A DNA stretch of 64,000 bases, taken from an uncultured Acidimicrobiaceae bacterium (lineage in GTDB: Bacteria > Actinomycetota > Acidimicrobiia > Acidimicrobiales > SZUA-35). The position numbers and the translations under genes were made by a program. Below the pieces are notes generated by a model. The model worked only from the letters and a program-made list of their open reading frames with translations, was not told where the DNA came from and made no database searches. The stretch lies in NCBI GenBank assembly GCA_947259095.1, contig CAMYLA010000007.1, forward strand, positions 25,601 through 89,600. The letters run 5' to 3'. Positions 33,429-41,984 of the stretch are shown here, one piece after another (positions within the stretch are counted from its first letter, which is position 1; each line of letters begins with the position of its first letter).

Positions 33429-35204
33429 TCACCCGGCCCGGCCCTCCAGCTGACGGCGGAGCTGGTACTTCTGGACCTTGCCGCTCGGGGTCATCGGGAA
33501 GTCGTCGACGGTTTCCAGCGCCTCGGGCCAGAACTGCTTGGTGACCCCCTGCCCATCGAGGAAGTCGGTGAGGTCGGCCAGGGTCGGGACCGGACCGTTG
33601 GTGGTGATCACCGCACAGCCGACCTCGCCAAGCCGGTCGTGGGGCTTGGCGATCAGGGCCACCCCGGTCACCGAAGGATGGCGGAGGATCACATCCTCCA
33701 CCTCCTTGACCGGCACGTTCTCACCGCCCCGGATGATGATGTCCTTGGTCCGGCCGCTGATCGAGATGTAGCCGTCGTGGTCCATGACGGCCCGGTCGCC
33801 GGTGTCGAACCAGCCGTTCCGGAAACAGGAGTCGCTCAGCTCCCGGCCTTGGATGTAGCCGATGAAGCTCAGCGAGCCCCGGAACTGGAGATCCCCCTCG
33901 ACCCCCGGTGACACGGGCTCGCCCAAGCCGTTCACGACCCGGACCTCGTTGCCCGGTAGCACCGCCCCGTCGGTGGCCAGCTTCTCGAAGGCGTCGTCGG
34001 GCCGTCCGGTTGTGGAGAGGGCGGTTTCGGTCATGCCCCACCCCGGCATGACGGTGCAGGGCAGTCGATCCCGGGCCTGCTCCAGGACCGGCAGTGGGAT
34101 GGCGGCCCCGGCGCAGACGAAGGCCTGGAAGCTCGACAGATCACGATCGTCGAGCCCGTCGACGGCCAGCAGGTCGGCCAGGAACGGCGTGGCCCCCATC
34201 GAGGCCTCGATGCGGTGGGTCTCGATCAGCTCGGCGAACTCGACCGGATCCCACACCGCCTGGTAGATCACCTGTCCACCGGCGGTGATCGGGGCCCGGA
34301 TGCCGTAGAGGTAGCCGGTCTGGTGGGCCAGGGTCGAGCCCATGTGGAACACCGTGCAGCCGGCGGCGACCCGGGCCAGCCACAGGTCGGCGGCGACGTT
34401 GATGGTGTTCTGGGTGTGCATCACCCCCTTTGGCTGGCCGGTGGTGCCGGAGGTGAACATGATCTCGCACACGTCGTTCGGCGACGGTCGGCACAGGGCG
34501 ATGGCCCGATCCGACAGCTCGGAGCGGCGCCCGGCCGCCAACAACTCCTCCCAGCGCATCGTGTCGGCCGGGGCCGGGGCCGGGGCCGGCGCCCGGGTGG
34601 TCGTGTCGGCCGGGGCCGGGGCCCGGGTGGTCGTGTCGGCCGGGGCCGGGGCCTCATCAGCCGGGTCATCGTCGACGACGATGACCCGCTGGAGCCAGGG
34701 GAAGCGTTCCTGCAACTCCCGATGCATCTCGGCCAGGGCGAATCCCCGGTACCGGGCGACGGTGATCACCACCACCGGCCGGGACAGCTCCGACATCGCC
34801 GTCACTTCGTTCGAGCGGAAGATGGGGGCCACCGGATTGACCACCGCACCGATCCGTTCGGTCGCCAGCACCGCCAGGAGGAATTCCCTTCGGTTCGGCA
34901 ACTGCAGCTGCACGACATGACCGGGCCGGACGCCGAGCTCCAGGAGGCCCCGGGTCAGCTCATCGACCTGTTCGACCGCCCGGCCCCAGGTCAGGGTCCC
35001 GGCACTGTCGACCACCAGCGGTTGGTCTTGCCGACCGACGGCGTTGTGGTGGAAGCGGTCGATCAGGTGCTCGTCCGTCCATTGACCTGCGGTGGCCATG
35101 GCGTCGATCCTGGCCTGGGTCAGCATGGTCTCGAAGAACGGTTTCGAGCCGGCCGGCGCATCGAACGGATCGAACTCGGCGGTGCGGCTGGAGGTGTTGG
35201 CCAT
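33429..35204 (-). CDS. AMP-dependent acyl-CoA synthetase/ligase
   Basis: 591 residues, ANL superfamily. P-loop-like VCEIMFTSGTTGQPKGVMHTQNT (A3), GWGMTETALSTTGR (A5), GWFDTGDRAVMDHDGYISISGRTKDIIIRGGENVPVKEVEDVI (A7-A8) and the catalytic Lys in TPSGKVQKYQLR (A10). Activates a carboxylic acid via acyl-AMP. A repeated Ala/Pro/Asp/Thr insertion (APAPADTTTR units) sits between the N-terminal subdomains near residue 190. TAAAAC lies 6 bases before ATG 35204. Convergent with the enoyl-CoA hydratase; both likely serve beta-oxidation. Confidence 0.9.
   Translation of the reverse strand: MANTSSRTAEFDPFDAPAGSKPFFETMLTQARIDAMATAGQWTDEHLIDRFHHNAVGRQDQPLVVDSAGTLTWGRAVEQVDELTRGLLELGVRPGHVVQLQLPNRREFLLAVLATERIGAVVNPVAPIFRSNEVTAMSELSRPVVVITVARYRGFALAEMHRELQERFPWLQRVIVVDDDPADEAPAPADTTTRAPAPADTTTRAPAPAPAPADTMRWEELLAAGRRSELSDRAIALCRPSPNDVCEIMFTSGTTGQPKGVMHTQNTINVAADLWLARVAAGCTVFHMGSTLAHQTGYLYGIRAPITAGGQVIYQAVWDPVEFAELIETHRIEASMGATPFLADLLAVDGLDDRDLSSFQAFVCAGAAIPLPVLEQARDRLPCTVMPGWGMTETALSTTGRPDDAFEKLATDGAVLPGNEVRVVNGLGEPVSPGVEGDLQFRGSLSFIGYIQGRELSDSCFRNGWFDTGDRAVMDHDGYISISGRTKDIIIRGGENVPVKEVEDVILRHPSVTGVALIAKPHDRLGEVGCAVITTNGPVPTLADLTDFLDGQGVTKQFWPEALETVDDFPMTPSGKVQKYQLRRQLEGRAG
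34558..34655 (-). repeat. GC-rich tandem repeat coding for Ala-Pro insertion
   Basis: Units of GGCCGGGGCC and CCCGGGTGGTCGTGTCG alternate through about 100 bases and code for (APAPADTTTR)-type repeats in the acyl-CoA ligase, in frame. Confidence 0.7.
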
Positions 35205-35210
35205 CGGCCT

Positions 35211-35216
35211 GTTTTA
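35211..35216 (-). promoter_or_regulatory. possible -10 box, acyl-CoA ligase
   Basis: Minus-strand TAAAAC ends 6 bases before ATG 35204. Final base departs from consensus. Confidence 0.3.
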
Positions 35217-35285
35217 CCCTCCGCCGGGCCGCCGGGCCAGCGTGCGGTGGCCGCCGGTACCGGTGCCGGTGTCAGTCGGGGTGTC

Positions 35286-35291
35286 TATGAT
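35286..35291 (+). promoter_or_regulatory. -10 box, DNA methyltransferase gene
   Basis: TATGAT, close to the sigma-70 consensus, 9 bases before ATG 35301. The very short or absent leader supports this start over the 360-codon upstream extension in the ORF track. Confidence 0.45.
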
Positions 35292-35300
35292 CGTCAGGGC

Positions 35301-36875
35301 ATGTCGGAATCGAATCGTCAGACCAGTACCTCGGCCTTCGGGGTCGGGCGGCGGGAGGGTCACGATTCGTCTGCGTTCTACGATCGGTTCTCACCTCCGG
35401 TTCTGTCGAACGATCAGACGGTCAACCGCCCCGATGAGCTGCTGGCCGAGCTCGGTCCCGGTCGCACCTTCGTAGGCTCGATCGAGCGGCTCCGGGTGCT
35501 GCCCGAGAACAGCGTCGCCCTGGTGGTCACGTCACCGCCGTACTTCGTCGGCAAGGAGTACGAGCTGGCGGTCACGGGGGAAACCGGGGCCGAGGATCGT
35601 CTCCCCGAAACCTATTTCGACTATCTGGACATGCTGCGGGGGGTGTTCGCCGAGTGCCGTCGGGTGCTGGAACCGGGCGGCCGGATCGCGGTCAACGTTG
35701 CCAATCTCGGGCGCAAGCCATACCGGAGCCTCAGCGCCGACGTGATCTCCATCCTCCAGGACGATCTTGGCCTGTTGCTGCGGGGCGAGGTGATCTGGGA
35801 GAAGGCTGCGGTCTCGTCCGGATCCTGCGCCTGGGGGTCGTTCGCCAAGGCATCCAACCCGGTCCTGCGGGACATGACCGAGCGGGTGATCATCGCATCC
35901 AAGGGCCGGTTCTCCCGGGCACTCACGATCAAGCAGCGCCGGGATCGGGGTCTGCCTCACGAGTCTTCACTGGCCAACGACGAATTCGTCGACGTCACCA
36001 GGGATGTCTGGCGCATCGATGCCGAATCGGCAACCAGGATCGGTCATCCTGCGCCGTTCCCGGTCGAGCTGCCCCGCCGCCTGATAGACCTCTACACCTA
36101 TGAGGGCGACCTCGTGGTCGACCCGTTCGTCGGCTCCGGCACCTCCATGGTGGCCGCGGCCCGCGCCGGGCGGATCGGCGTCGGCTTCGACATCGACCCG
36201 GACTACATCGAGTTGGCGGATCGGAGGTTGGCGGCCGAGCTCGATCGCATCGCCGCCTTCGAGCACGCCACCCAGGCGCTCGACCACGCGCCGCTCCCGA
36301 TGCAGGGTGAGGTCCTGGCCGGTCTGTCGGTCGAGGATCGCCAGGAGCACTTCCAGGGCCGGGCCGTGGCCGAGGCCAAGAAGGTCCAGCACATCGCCCG
36401 GCGGCTGCTGGAGGATGCCGGCTTCACCTCGATCGACGATCGGGCCAAGCACCGATCGGGTGTGGTGGAGTTCACCTTCAGGATCGGCGGCGGTCCCGGC
36501 GGCGGTCCCGGCGATGGCGATGGCGGGTGGGGCGCCTGGGTCGACGTGTCCGGCGGTTTCACCACCAATCGCCCGGGGCTGCAGCGGATCGATGCGGTAT
36601 GGCGGCTGCTCGGCCGGTTGCATGTCCTGTCGGCCATGGCCGACGGGTCGGGCGAGAGCCCGGAGACGGTCCTGGTGCTCACACCCAGTCTGCCGAAACG
36701 TGGTTCGCCGGCGGACAAGGCCCTCCGGGCCGGTGGGCCGGGGGTCATCTTCGATGCGATCGAGCTCTACGATCCGGCCGGCCTGGCCCGTCTCCGCTGC
36801 TATGCGGCCGCCGCCCGGCCGGTACCCCAGCCCGGTTTCTGGACGCCGGAGGAAGTGGCGTCGGCCGCTGATTGA
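35301..36875 (+). CDS. site-specific DNA methyltransferase (orphan, TSPPY type)
   Basis: 524 residues. Motif IV TSPPYFVGKEYE (about residue 77) comes before motif I DPFVGSGTSMVAAARAGRIGVGFDIDPDYI (about 274), so it is a beta-class amino-methyltransferase (N4-C or N6-A; TSPPY favours N4-cytosine). The roughly 100 residues between hold FAECRRVLEPGGRIAVNVANL. A C-terminal 200-residue domain (KKVQHIARRLLEDAGFTSIDDRAKHRSGVVEFTFRI...) may be a recognition or accessory part. No restriction gene is adjacent, so it is an orphan, possibly regulatory methylase. The track ORF starts at 34215, antisense to the ligase; that extension is noise. Confidence 0.85.
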   Translation: MSESNRQTSTSAFGVGRREGHDSSAFYDRFSPPVLSNDQTVNRPDELLAELGPGRTFVGSIERLRVLPENSVALVVTSPPYFVGKEYELAVTGETGAEDRLPETYFDYLDMLRGVFAECRRVLEPGGRIAVNVANLGRKPYRSLSADVISILQDDLGLLLRGEVIWEKAAVSSGSCAWGSFAKASNPVLRDMTERVIIASKGRFSRALTIKQRRDRGLPHESSLANDEFVDVTRDVWRIDAESATRIGHPAPFPVELPRRLIDLYTYEGDLVVDPFVGSGTSMVAAARAGRIGVGFDIDPDYIELADRRLAAELDRIAAFEHATQALDHAPLPMQGEVLAGLSVEDRQEHFQGRAVAEAKKVQHIARRLLEDAGFTSIDDRAKHRSGVVEFTFRIGGGPGGGPGDGDGGWGAWVDVSGGFTTNRPGLQRIDAVWRLLGRLHVLSAMADGSGESPETVLVLTPSLPKRGSPADKALRAGGPGVIFDAIELYDPAGLARLRCYAAAARPVPQPGFWTPEEVASAAD

Positions 36876-36914
36876 ACACGCTTGGCCATGTCCGAAGCCG
36901 GGAGTGGAGGGCAC

Positions 36915-36920
36915 TAGGTT
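36915..36920 (+). promoter_or_regulatory. -10 box, leaderless lipoprotein gene
   Basis: TAGGTT 6 bases before ATG 36927, no Shine-Dalgarno. Confidence 0.5.
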
Positions 36921-36926
36921 TCCGAC

Positions 36927-37583
36927 ATGCGCCTTCGCCAATCGCTGATCTTCGTCCTGCTGTTCCTCTCGTTGATCGCCGCTTGTGGGAGTCTGGACGA
37001 GGATTCGGCCGATGCCGGCGGCGACGGCGGCTCCACCGAGCTCCCCGCCTCGGCCGACGACGACGACGAGCCGTCGGCCGCCGGCACCACCGGGTCCAGT
37101 GTGTCCACCGGCGTCGATGCCTCGGTGGCCTCCACCGTCCCCGCCGCCGACCGCACGTCCGTGGCCCAGGGTTCGACCGAGCCGAAGGCCACCGAGCAGT
37201 CCTCGACCACCGACACCGTCGGCGCCGTGCTGGAGCCGGGCCCCACCGGCAGCTTCCGCAGCCCGTCAGGCAACATCCTGTGCCTGATGCAGGAAGACCT
37301 CACCTCGTGCTGGATCGGCGAGAAGCAGTGGTCGATCGACCAGCCGCCCGACCCCGCCTGTGCCGACGCCGATTGGGGTGATGCCATCGACCTGTCGTCG
37401 GCCGAGGTGTGGTGGCCCTGTTACACCGACTTCATCTACGACCCGGGGGCCGACGTCCTCGACTACGGCGATGCCATGGTGGTGTCCGGGTTCCGCTGCG
37501 ACTCTGCCCGGGCCGGGGTCACCTGTCTCAACCAGACCGGTCAGGGGTTTCGGTTGGCCAAGTCCGAGGTTGTCGTCTTCTAG
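36927..37583 (+). CDS. lipoprotein, DUF6636-like C-terminal domain
   Basis: 218 residues. Signal peptide with lipobox IAAC-G, then about 90 residues of Asp/Ser/Thr-rich low complexity. The C-terminal domain GSFRSPSGNILCLMQEDLTSCWI, CADADWGDAIDLSS, VLDYGDAMVVSGFRCDSARAGVTCLNQTGQGFRLAKSEV has the conserved Cys pattern and S-P-S-G-N-I-x-C start of DUF6636-type secreted proteins. Six Cys could form three disulfides. Function unknown. Confidence 0.72.
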   Translation: MRLRQSLIFVLLFLSLIAACGSLDEDSADAGGDGGSTELPASADDDDEPSAAGTTGSSVSTGVDASVASTVPAADRTSVAQGSTEPKATEQSSTTDTVGAVLEPGPTGSFRSPSGNILCLMQEDLTSCWIGEKQWSIDQPPDPACADADWGDAIDLSSAEVWWPCYTDFIYDPGADVLDYGDAMVVSGFRCDSARAGVTCLNQTGQGFRLAKSEVVVF

Positions 37584-37626
37584 TGTCTCGGGCTTGGCAA
37601 CGGTGCTGATCGTCCGATGGTAGGGG

Positions 37627-38535
37627 GTGACCCGTCTCCGGCATCTGGCCCCGTTGGCCCTGCCGCTCATCATGGCGGCGTCGGCCTGCGCCGCCGCAGG
37701 GGCCCCGACCCCGGACGGGTCCGACGCTGCTGAAACCACCGTGGCGTCGATCGTCGAGGTCGCCGCTACCACCGGGGTCCCGACCATGCGACCCACCTCG
37801 GCCGAGAAGCTGGGGATCGTCCTCGATCCCGAAGGCAGGCCATACGACGTCGAGGAGGGCCCGGACGGCACCGTCGAGTGGCGGCTGCTGACCCGGTTGC
37901 GAATCGATCGAGGCCAGCTGGAGATCGTCGCCGGCGAGTTGCTGTACCGGTCGCCGCCGCCCGACATCGCCGACACCGAGTCGGTCAGGCTGGCCACCGA
38001 CTCGGAGCTGGAGTTGCGTCTGATTTGGCATCGACCGGGGCTCGAGGCCGGCCGGGAGGAAGCGGCATCGGTGGCGCCGGCGGCAACGGCCGAGTCGATC
38101 CTCGGGGTCCACCTGGCCGTACCCGGCTCCCGGGTTGCCCGATGGGGACGGTTCGAGCCGGCCTACACCACCACCGAAGGCCTCGGGGCGGTCACCAGCC
38201 GGGCGGTTCTGGCGTCGGCGGCCGGCAACGACGACGCCCTGGTCGAGGAAAAACCGGTCCCGGACCGGCCGTTCGTGCTCGCCGATCTGGACGACCGGCC
38301 AGGCAACGATCTGTTCCTGTTCTCCAGCGGCGACGACGAGGGCCCGGTCGTGGCGGCCGAGGGGTTCGATGCCGCCGAAAAATTGGTGGCCGTGATGCTC
38401 TGGCATCCACGCTACCCATGGCGTCTGGCGGTCCGGACCGGGTCCCCACCCCCGGACGTGGTCGAGCGTGAGCAGCAGCTGCTCGACTGCATCGAAGGCC
38501 GCAGGCTGATCGACCGGTGGGGCCGCTGCACCTGA
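37627..38535 (+). CDS. hypothetical lipoprotein
   Basis: 302 residues from GTG. N-terminal signal with lipobox-like AASAC (LPLIMAASAC), a Thr/Ser linker, then a domain with WRLLTRLRIDRGQLEIVAGELLYRSPPP, GREEAASVAPAATAESILGVHLAVPG, RPFVLADLDDRPGNDLFLFSSGDDEGP and MLWHPRYPWRLAVRTG. No confident family match; the last segments loosely recall DUF4241. Same direction as the preceding lipoprotein, 43 bases apart, so possibly one unit. Confidence 0.6.
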   Translation: MTRLRHLAPLALPLIMAASACAAAGAPTPDGSDAAETTVASIVEVAATTGVPTMRPTSAEKLGIVLDPEGRPYDVEEGPDGTVEWRLLTRLRIDRGQLEIVAGELLYRSPPPDIADTESVRLATDSELELRLIWHRPGLEAGREEAASVAPAATAESILGVHLAVPGSRVARWGRFEPAYTTTEGLGAVTSRAVLASAAGNDDALVEEKPVPDRPFVLADLDDRPGNDLFLFSSGDDEGPVVAAEGFDAAEKLVAVMLWHPRYPWRLAVRTGSPPPDVVEREQQLLDCIEGRRLIDRWGRCT

Positions 38536-38597
38536 GGCCGCCGGCGGCTCGTGGCCGGATTGTGATCGAAGCGACGAGCCCGCGAGACTGGACCGCC

Positions 38598-39395
38598 ATG
38601 GCCTGGCCGATCACCGAATTCCCGCTCGTCTGCGATCTGACCGGTCTCGAGCACGTCGTCTCGGTCGGACTGCCGGTGCGTCACCGCTCGCTGGAAGAGA
38701 TGCCGCTGCTGGTCTGTCTCGACGGGCCGTGGATGTTCGGCACCACCCTCGATGCCACCAGGATCATGTCGATGTCGGGCGAGGCACCCGAGGCCGCGGT
38801 GGTGGGCCTGTCGTTCGCCGACACGTCGATGGGGGAGTACCTCCGGCAGCGGGCCCGGTGGTACACGCCGTCGCCCTGGGTGCCGCCGACCATCACCGGG
38901 GTCAAGGGTGTCACCGCCGAGGAGTGCGGCCGGGCCGCCGAGCTGCAACGGTTCATCGCCGACCAGCTGTTGCCGTTGGTCGTCGCCGACCATCTCGACG
39001 GCGTCGAGGTTTCGCAGCGGTGGCTGATCGGTCACAGCTTCGGCGCCCTGTTCGGTCTCCGAGCGCTGCTCACCGAGCCCTCGCTGTTCGACAAGTGGTT
39101 GCTGGCCAGCCCGTCGATCTGGTGGGACGATCGCTCGGTGCTGGAGTTCGAGGCCGACCATGCGGCGTCGAACGACGACCTGGCGGCCACGGTCTTCACC
39201 TGTTACGGCGAAGCCGAACGCCAGCCCGAGGAGGGCACCGACTTCCGTATGGGCGACAACGTCGAGGAACTGGTGGTCACCTTACGAGGCCGCAAGTACC
39301 CCGGCTTGGCCCTCAGCCACCAGGTGTTGTTGGGCGATGGCCATGCGTCGTCGATCGGCCCGGCCATCAGCAAGGGACTTCGAGCCCTGCTGTAG
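38598..39395 (+). CDS. alpha/beta hydrolase, esterase D/Fes-like family
   Basis: 265 residues. Esterase family (PF00756-like): EMPLLVCLDGPWMFGTT, FIADQLLPLVVADH, nucleophile elbow GHSFGALFGL (Ser about 147), LASPSIWWDD, and a His-containing C-terminus (DGHASSIGPAISKGLR). No signal peptide, so cytoplasmic. Similar proteins hydrolyse siderophore esters or S-formylglutathione; the substrate here is unknown. ATG 38598 is chosen because homology starts directly after it; the track start is 38517. Confidence 0.78.
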   Translation: MAWPITEFPLVCDLTGLEHVVSVGLPVRHRSLEEMPLLVCLDGPWMFGTTLDATRIMSMSGEAPEAAVVGLSFADTSMGEYLRQRARWYTPSPWVPPTITGVKGVTAEECGRAAELQRFIADQLLPLVVADHLDGVEVSQRWLIGHSFGALFGLRALLTEPSLFDKWLLASPSIWWDDRSVLEFEADHAASNDDLAATVFTCYGEAERQPEEGTDFRMGDNVEELVVTLRGRKYPGLALSHQVLLGDGHASSIGPAISKGLRALL

Positions 39396-39399
39396 CGAC

Positions 39400-39425
39400 A
39401 GGACAAACCCCTCCGGTTCGGTCCT
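39400..39425. terminator. hairpin between convergent esterase and zwf
   Basis: AGGAC-A-AACC pairs with GGTT-CG-GTCCT around CCTCC (small internal loop). It fills the 28-base gap and enters the zwf stop codon. Confidence 0.4.
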
Positions 39426-40815
39426 AGGCGGGACCGAAGCCCTCGGGCAGAAATCGTCTGGCCTCGGGAGGGCCCCAGGTCCCGGCCCGATACAGCGGCA
39501 GCTCCGCGGCCGGGCCGTGCAGCAACGGATCGATGATCCGCCACGCCTCCTCGACCCCGTCCTGGCGGGTGAAGAGCCGCTTCTCGCCGATCAGGGCATC
39601 GGCCAGGAGCCGCTGGTAGGCGTTCTCGGTGCTCTGGCCGTGCTGCTCGTTGTCCTCAACGCTCATGTCGATCGCTCGGCTGACCATTTCGTTGCCCGGC
39701 ACTTTGGCCTGCATGGTCAGGGTGATGCTGTCGTCCGGTTTCATCCTGAACCGCAACCGCGACGGCTCGGGTGGATGGACCTCGTCGCTGAACAGCATGC
39801 GGGGCGGCTGCTGGAACTCCACCACCGCCTCGGTCACCGTCTCGGCCAGCGATTTGCCGGCCCGGATGTAGAACGGCACCCCAGACCAGCGCCACGAGTC
39901 GACCTCGATCTTCATGGCAACGAAGGTCTCGGTGTTTGAGTCCTGGTCGACTCCCGGCTCCTTTCGGTAGCCCTCAACCTGGCCCCGGACCACGTTGGCC
40001 GGCTCCACCGGTCGCATGGCCCGGAAGACCTTGACCTTCTCGTCGACGAAGGCGTCCTCGTCCCGGCTGGCCGGTGGCTCCATGGTCAGCAGCGCCACCA
40101 GTTGCAGCAGGTGATTCTGCACCACGTCCCGTATCGTGCCGACCTCGTCGTAGAACCGACCCCGGCCTTCCAGCCCGAACGATTCGGCCATGGTGATGGT
40201 CACCGAGGCGATGTGATTCCGGTTCCAGACCGACTCGAGCAGGCTGTTGGCGAAGCGGAACACCAGCAGGTTCTGCACCGGCTCCTTGCCGAGGAAGTGG
40301 TCGATCCGGTAGATCTGAGGCTCGTCGAGGAACTCGTGCAGGGTGGCGTTGAGCTCCTTGGCCGATGCCAGGTCCCGGCCGAACGGCTTTTCCACCACCA
40401 CCCGGCTGTGCTCTGCCAGGCCGACCTCGGCCATGCCTCGCACCACGTCGTCGAACAGCACCGGCGGGATGGCCAGAAAGGCCACCGGGGTCTTTGCGTC
40501 CTGGGTCAGCTTCCCAAGTCGGACCCAGGTCTCCGGATCGTCGTACTCACCTGCCACGTAGCGGAGTCGCTTGCACAGCCGATGCAGGGCCTCGACGTCG
40601 GTGTCGGCGCCGAAGTACTCGGTCACCGCCAGCTTGGTCCGCTCGACGAAGTCCTTGTCGTCCCAGTCGCTGTTGGCGACACCGATGACCGGCATCTCGA
40701 GTCGGCCCTCGGTGGTCAGTTCGTAGAGGGCCGGCAGCAGCTTCTTGCGTGACAGATCGCCGGAGGCGCCGAACAGGATGAAGGCGTCGCCGGCAGGGGC
40801 GATGGGACCCGACAT
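39424..40815 (-). CDS. zwf: glucose-6-phosphate 1-dehydrogenase
   Basis: 463 residues. Rossmann start FILFGASGDLSRKKLLPALYEL, catalytic RIDHFLGKEPVQNLLVFRFAN, and WRWSGVPFYIRAGKSLAETVTEAVVEFQQPP. First step of the oxidative pentose phosphate pathway, producing NADPH and 6-phosphogluconolactone. Its ATG overlaps the stop of gnd by one base (TGATG), so the two enzymes of the pathway's oxidative branch are co-translated. Note gnd comes first. No pgl or devB gene adjoins, although a gluconolactonase-family gene lies 7 kb away. Confidence 0.95.
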   Translation of the reverse strand: MSGPIAPAGDAFILFGASGDLSRKKLLPALYELTTEGRLEMPVIGVANSDWDDKDFVERTKLAVTEYFGADTDVEALHRLCKRLRYVAGEYDDPETWVRLGKLTQDAKTPVAFLAIPPVLFDDVVRGMAEVGLAEHSRVVVEKPFGRDLASAKELNATLHEFLDEPQIYRIDHFLGKEPVQNLLVFRFANSLLESVWNRNHIASVTITMAESFGLEGRGRFYDEVGTIRDVVQNHLLQLVALLTMEPPASRDEDAFVDEKVKVFRAMRPVEPANVVRGQVEGYRKEPGVDQDSNTETFVAMKIEVDSWRWSGVPFYIRAGKSLAETVTEAVVEFQQPPRMLFSDEVHPPEPSRLRFRMKPDDSITLTMQAKVPGNEMVSRAIDMSVEDNEQHGQSTENAYQRLLADALIGEKRLFTRQDGVEEAWRIIDPLLHGPAAELPLYRAGTWGPPEARRFLPEGFGPA

Positions 40816-41861
40816 CAGCGCCGCTCCTCGTCGTCCCGGGCACCGTCACCGGCCCCTGGTTCGCCGTGGCCACCGAACTCGCGGCGCATGGCCGAGAGCA
40901 CCTTGTTGGCGAACTGGTCATTGCCGCGGCTGGCGAATCGTGCGAACAGCGCCGCGGTGATCGTGCTGGCCGGCACGCCGAGCTCGACTGCGGCCTGGGC
41001 GGTCCAACGACCTTCACCGGAATCGGAGACCCGGCCGGCGAGGTCCGCCAGCGTCGGGTCGGCGGCGAGGGCATTGGCGGTGAGGTCGATCAGCCACGAA
41101 CTGATCACCGAGCCCCGGCGCCACACCTCGGCCACCGCTGCGGTGTCGAAGTCGTAGCGGTAGTACTGCGGATGCCGAAGTGGCGAGGTCTCGGCGTCGG
41201 CCTGGCACCGCTCGGTCCCGGCGTCGGCCGCGTCGAGCATGGCCAGCCCTTCGGCGACCGCGGCCATCATGCCGTACTCGATACCGTTGTGGACCATCTT
41301 GACAAAGTGGCCGGCCCCGTTCGGACCGCAGTGCAGCCAGCCTTGCTCGCCGGGTCTCGGCGGTCCCTCGATGCCGGCGGTCCGTGGGGCGGACTCGATG
41401 CCGGGGGCGATGGTCTCGAAGATCGGTGTGAGGCGCTCGATGACCGCGTCCTCACCGCCGATCATCAGCGAGAAACCACGTTCCAGGCCGAAGACCCCAC
41501 CGGAGGTGCCGATGTCGACGAAGTGCAGACCCCGTTCGGCCAGCTCGGACGCCTTGTCGACGTCGTCCTGCCACATCGAGTTGCCGCCGTCGATGATGAT
41601 GTCACCGGGCTCGAAGTGCTCGGCCAGGCGATCGATCGTGTCGCCGGTGAAGGCGGCCGGCACCATGACCCAGGCCACCCGAGGGGTGTCGAGGGCGGCG
41701 GCGAACTCGGCGATGGAGTGGGCGCCGATCGCCCCCTCGGCAGCGATCTTGTCCACCGCTTCGGTGTCGAGGTCATAGACCACCGCCTCGTGGCCGCCCA
41801 ACATGAGGCGCCGCACGAGGTTGGCCCCCATCCGTCCGATACCGACCATGCCGATCTGCAT
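40815..41861 (-). CDS. gnd: 6-phosphogluconate dehydrogenase (decarboxylating), short type
   Basis: 348 residues, the short (Gnd/YqeC) class. MQIGMVGIGRMGANLVRRLMLGGHEAVVYDLD (NADP/NAD Rossmann), DGGNSMWQDD, DIGTSGGVFGLERGFSLMIGG, and HCGPNGAGHFVKMVHNGIEYGMMAAVAEG (catalytic Lys and Asn). C-terminal DSGEGRWTAQAAVELGVPAS. Converts 6-phosphogluconate to ribulose 5-phosphate. Start ATG 41861 is where homology begins, with AGGGG upstream; the track start 41951 adds 30 spurious residues. Confidence 0.93.
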   Translation of the reverse strand: MQIGMVGIGRMGANLVRRLMLGGHEAVVYDLDTEAVDKIAAEGAIGAHSIAEFAAALDTPRVAWVMVPAAFTGDTIDRLAEHFEPGDIIIDGGNSMWQDDVDKASELAERGLHFVDIGTSGGVFGLERGFSLMIGGEDAVIERLTPIFETIAPGIESAPRTAGIEGPPRPGEQGWLHCGPNGAGHFVKMVHNGIEYGMMAAVAEGLAMLDAADAGTERCQADAETSPLRHPQYYRYDFDTAAVAEVWRRGSVISSWLIDLTANALAADPTLADLAGRVSDSGEGRWTAQAAVELGVPASTITAALFARFASRGNDQFANKVLSAMRREFGGHGEPGAGDGARDDEERR

Positions 41862-41984
41862 GGAGCCCCTATCGGCCGGCCCCATGGCCACTTGAGATAC
41901 GTGCCCGGCCGCCTGTTGGTGGGCCGGAGCGGTTTCATGTTGTTGCGACAATCGGTGATGTGACCCGACAAGTGCCGGCTGAGC

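Noticed and set aside
34215-35300. 5' extension of the methyltransferase ORF (track start 34215)
   Set aside because: It is antisense to the acyl-CoA ligase, lacks protein-like motifs, and a TATGAT box sits just before ATG 35301.
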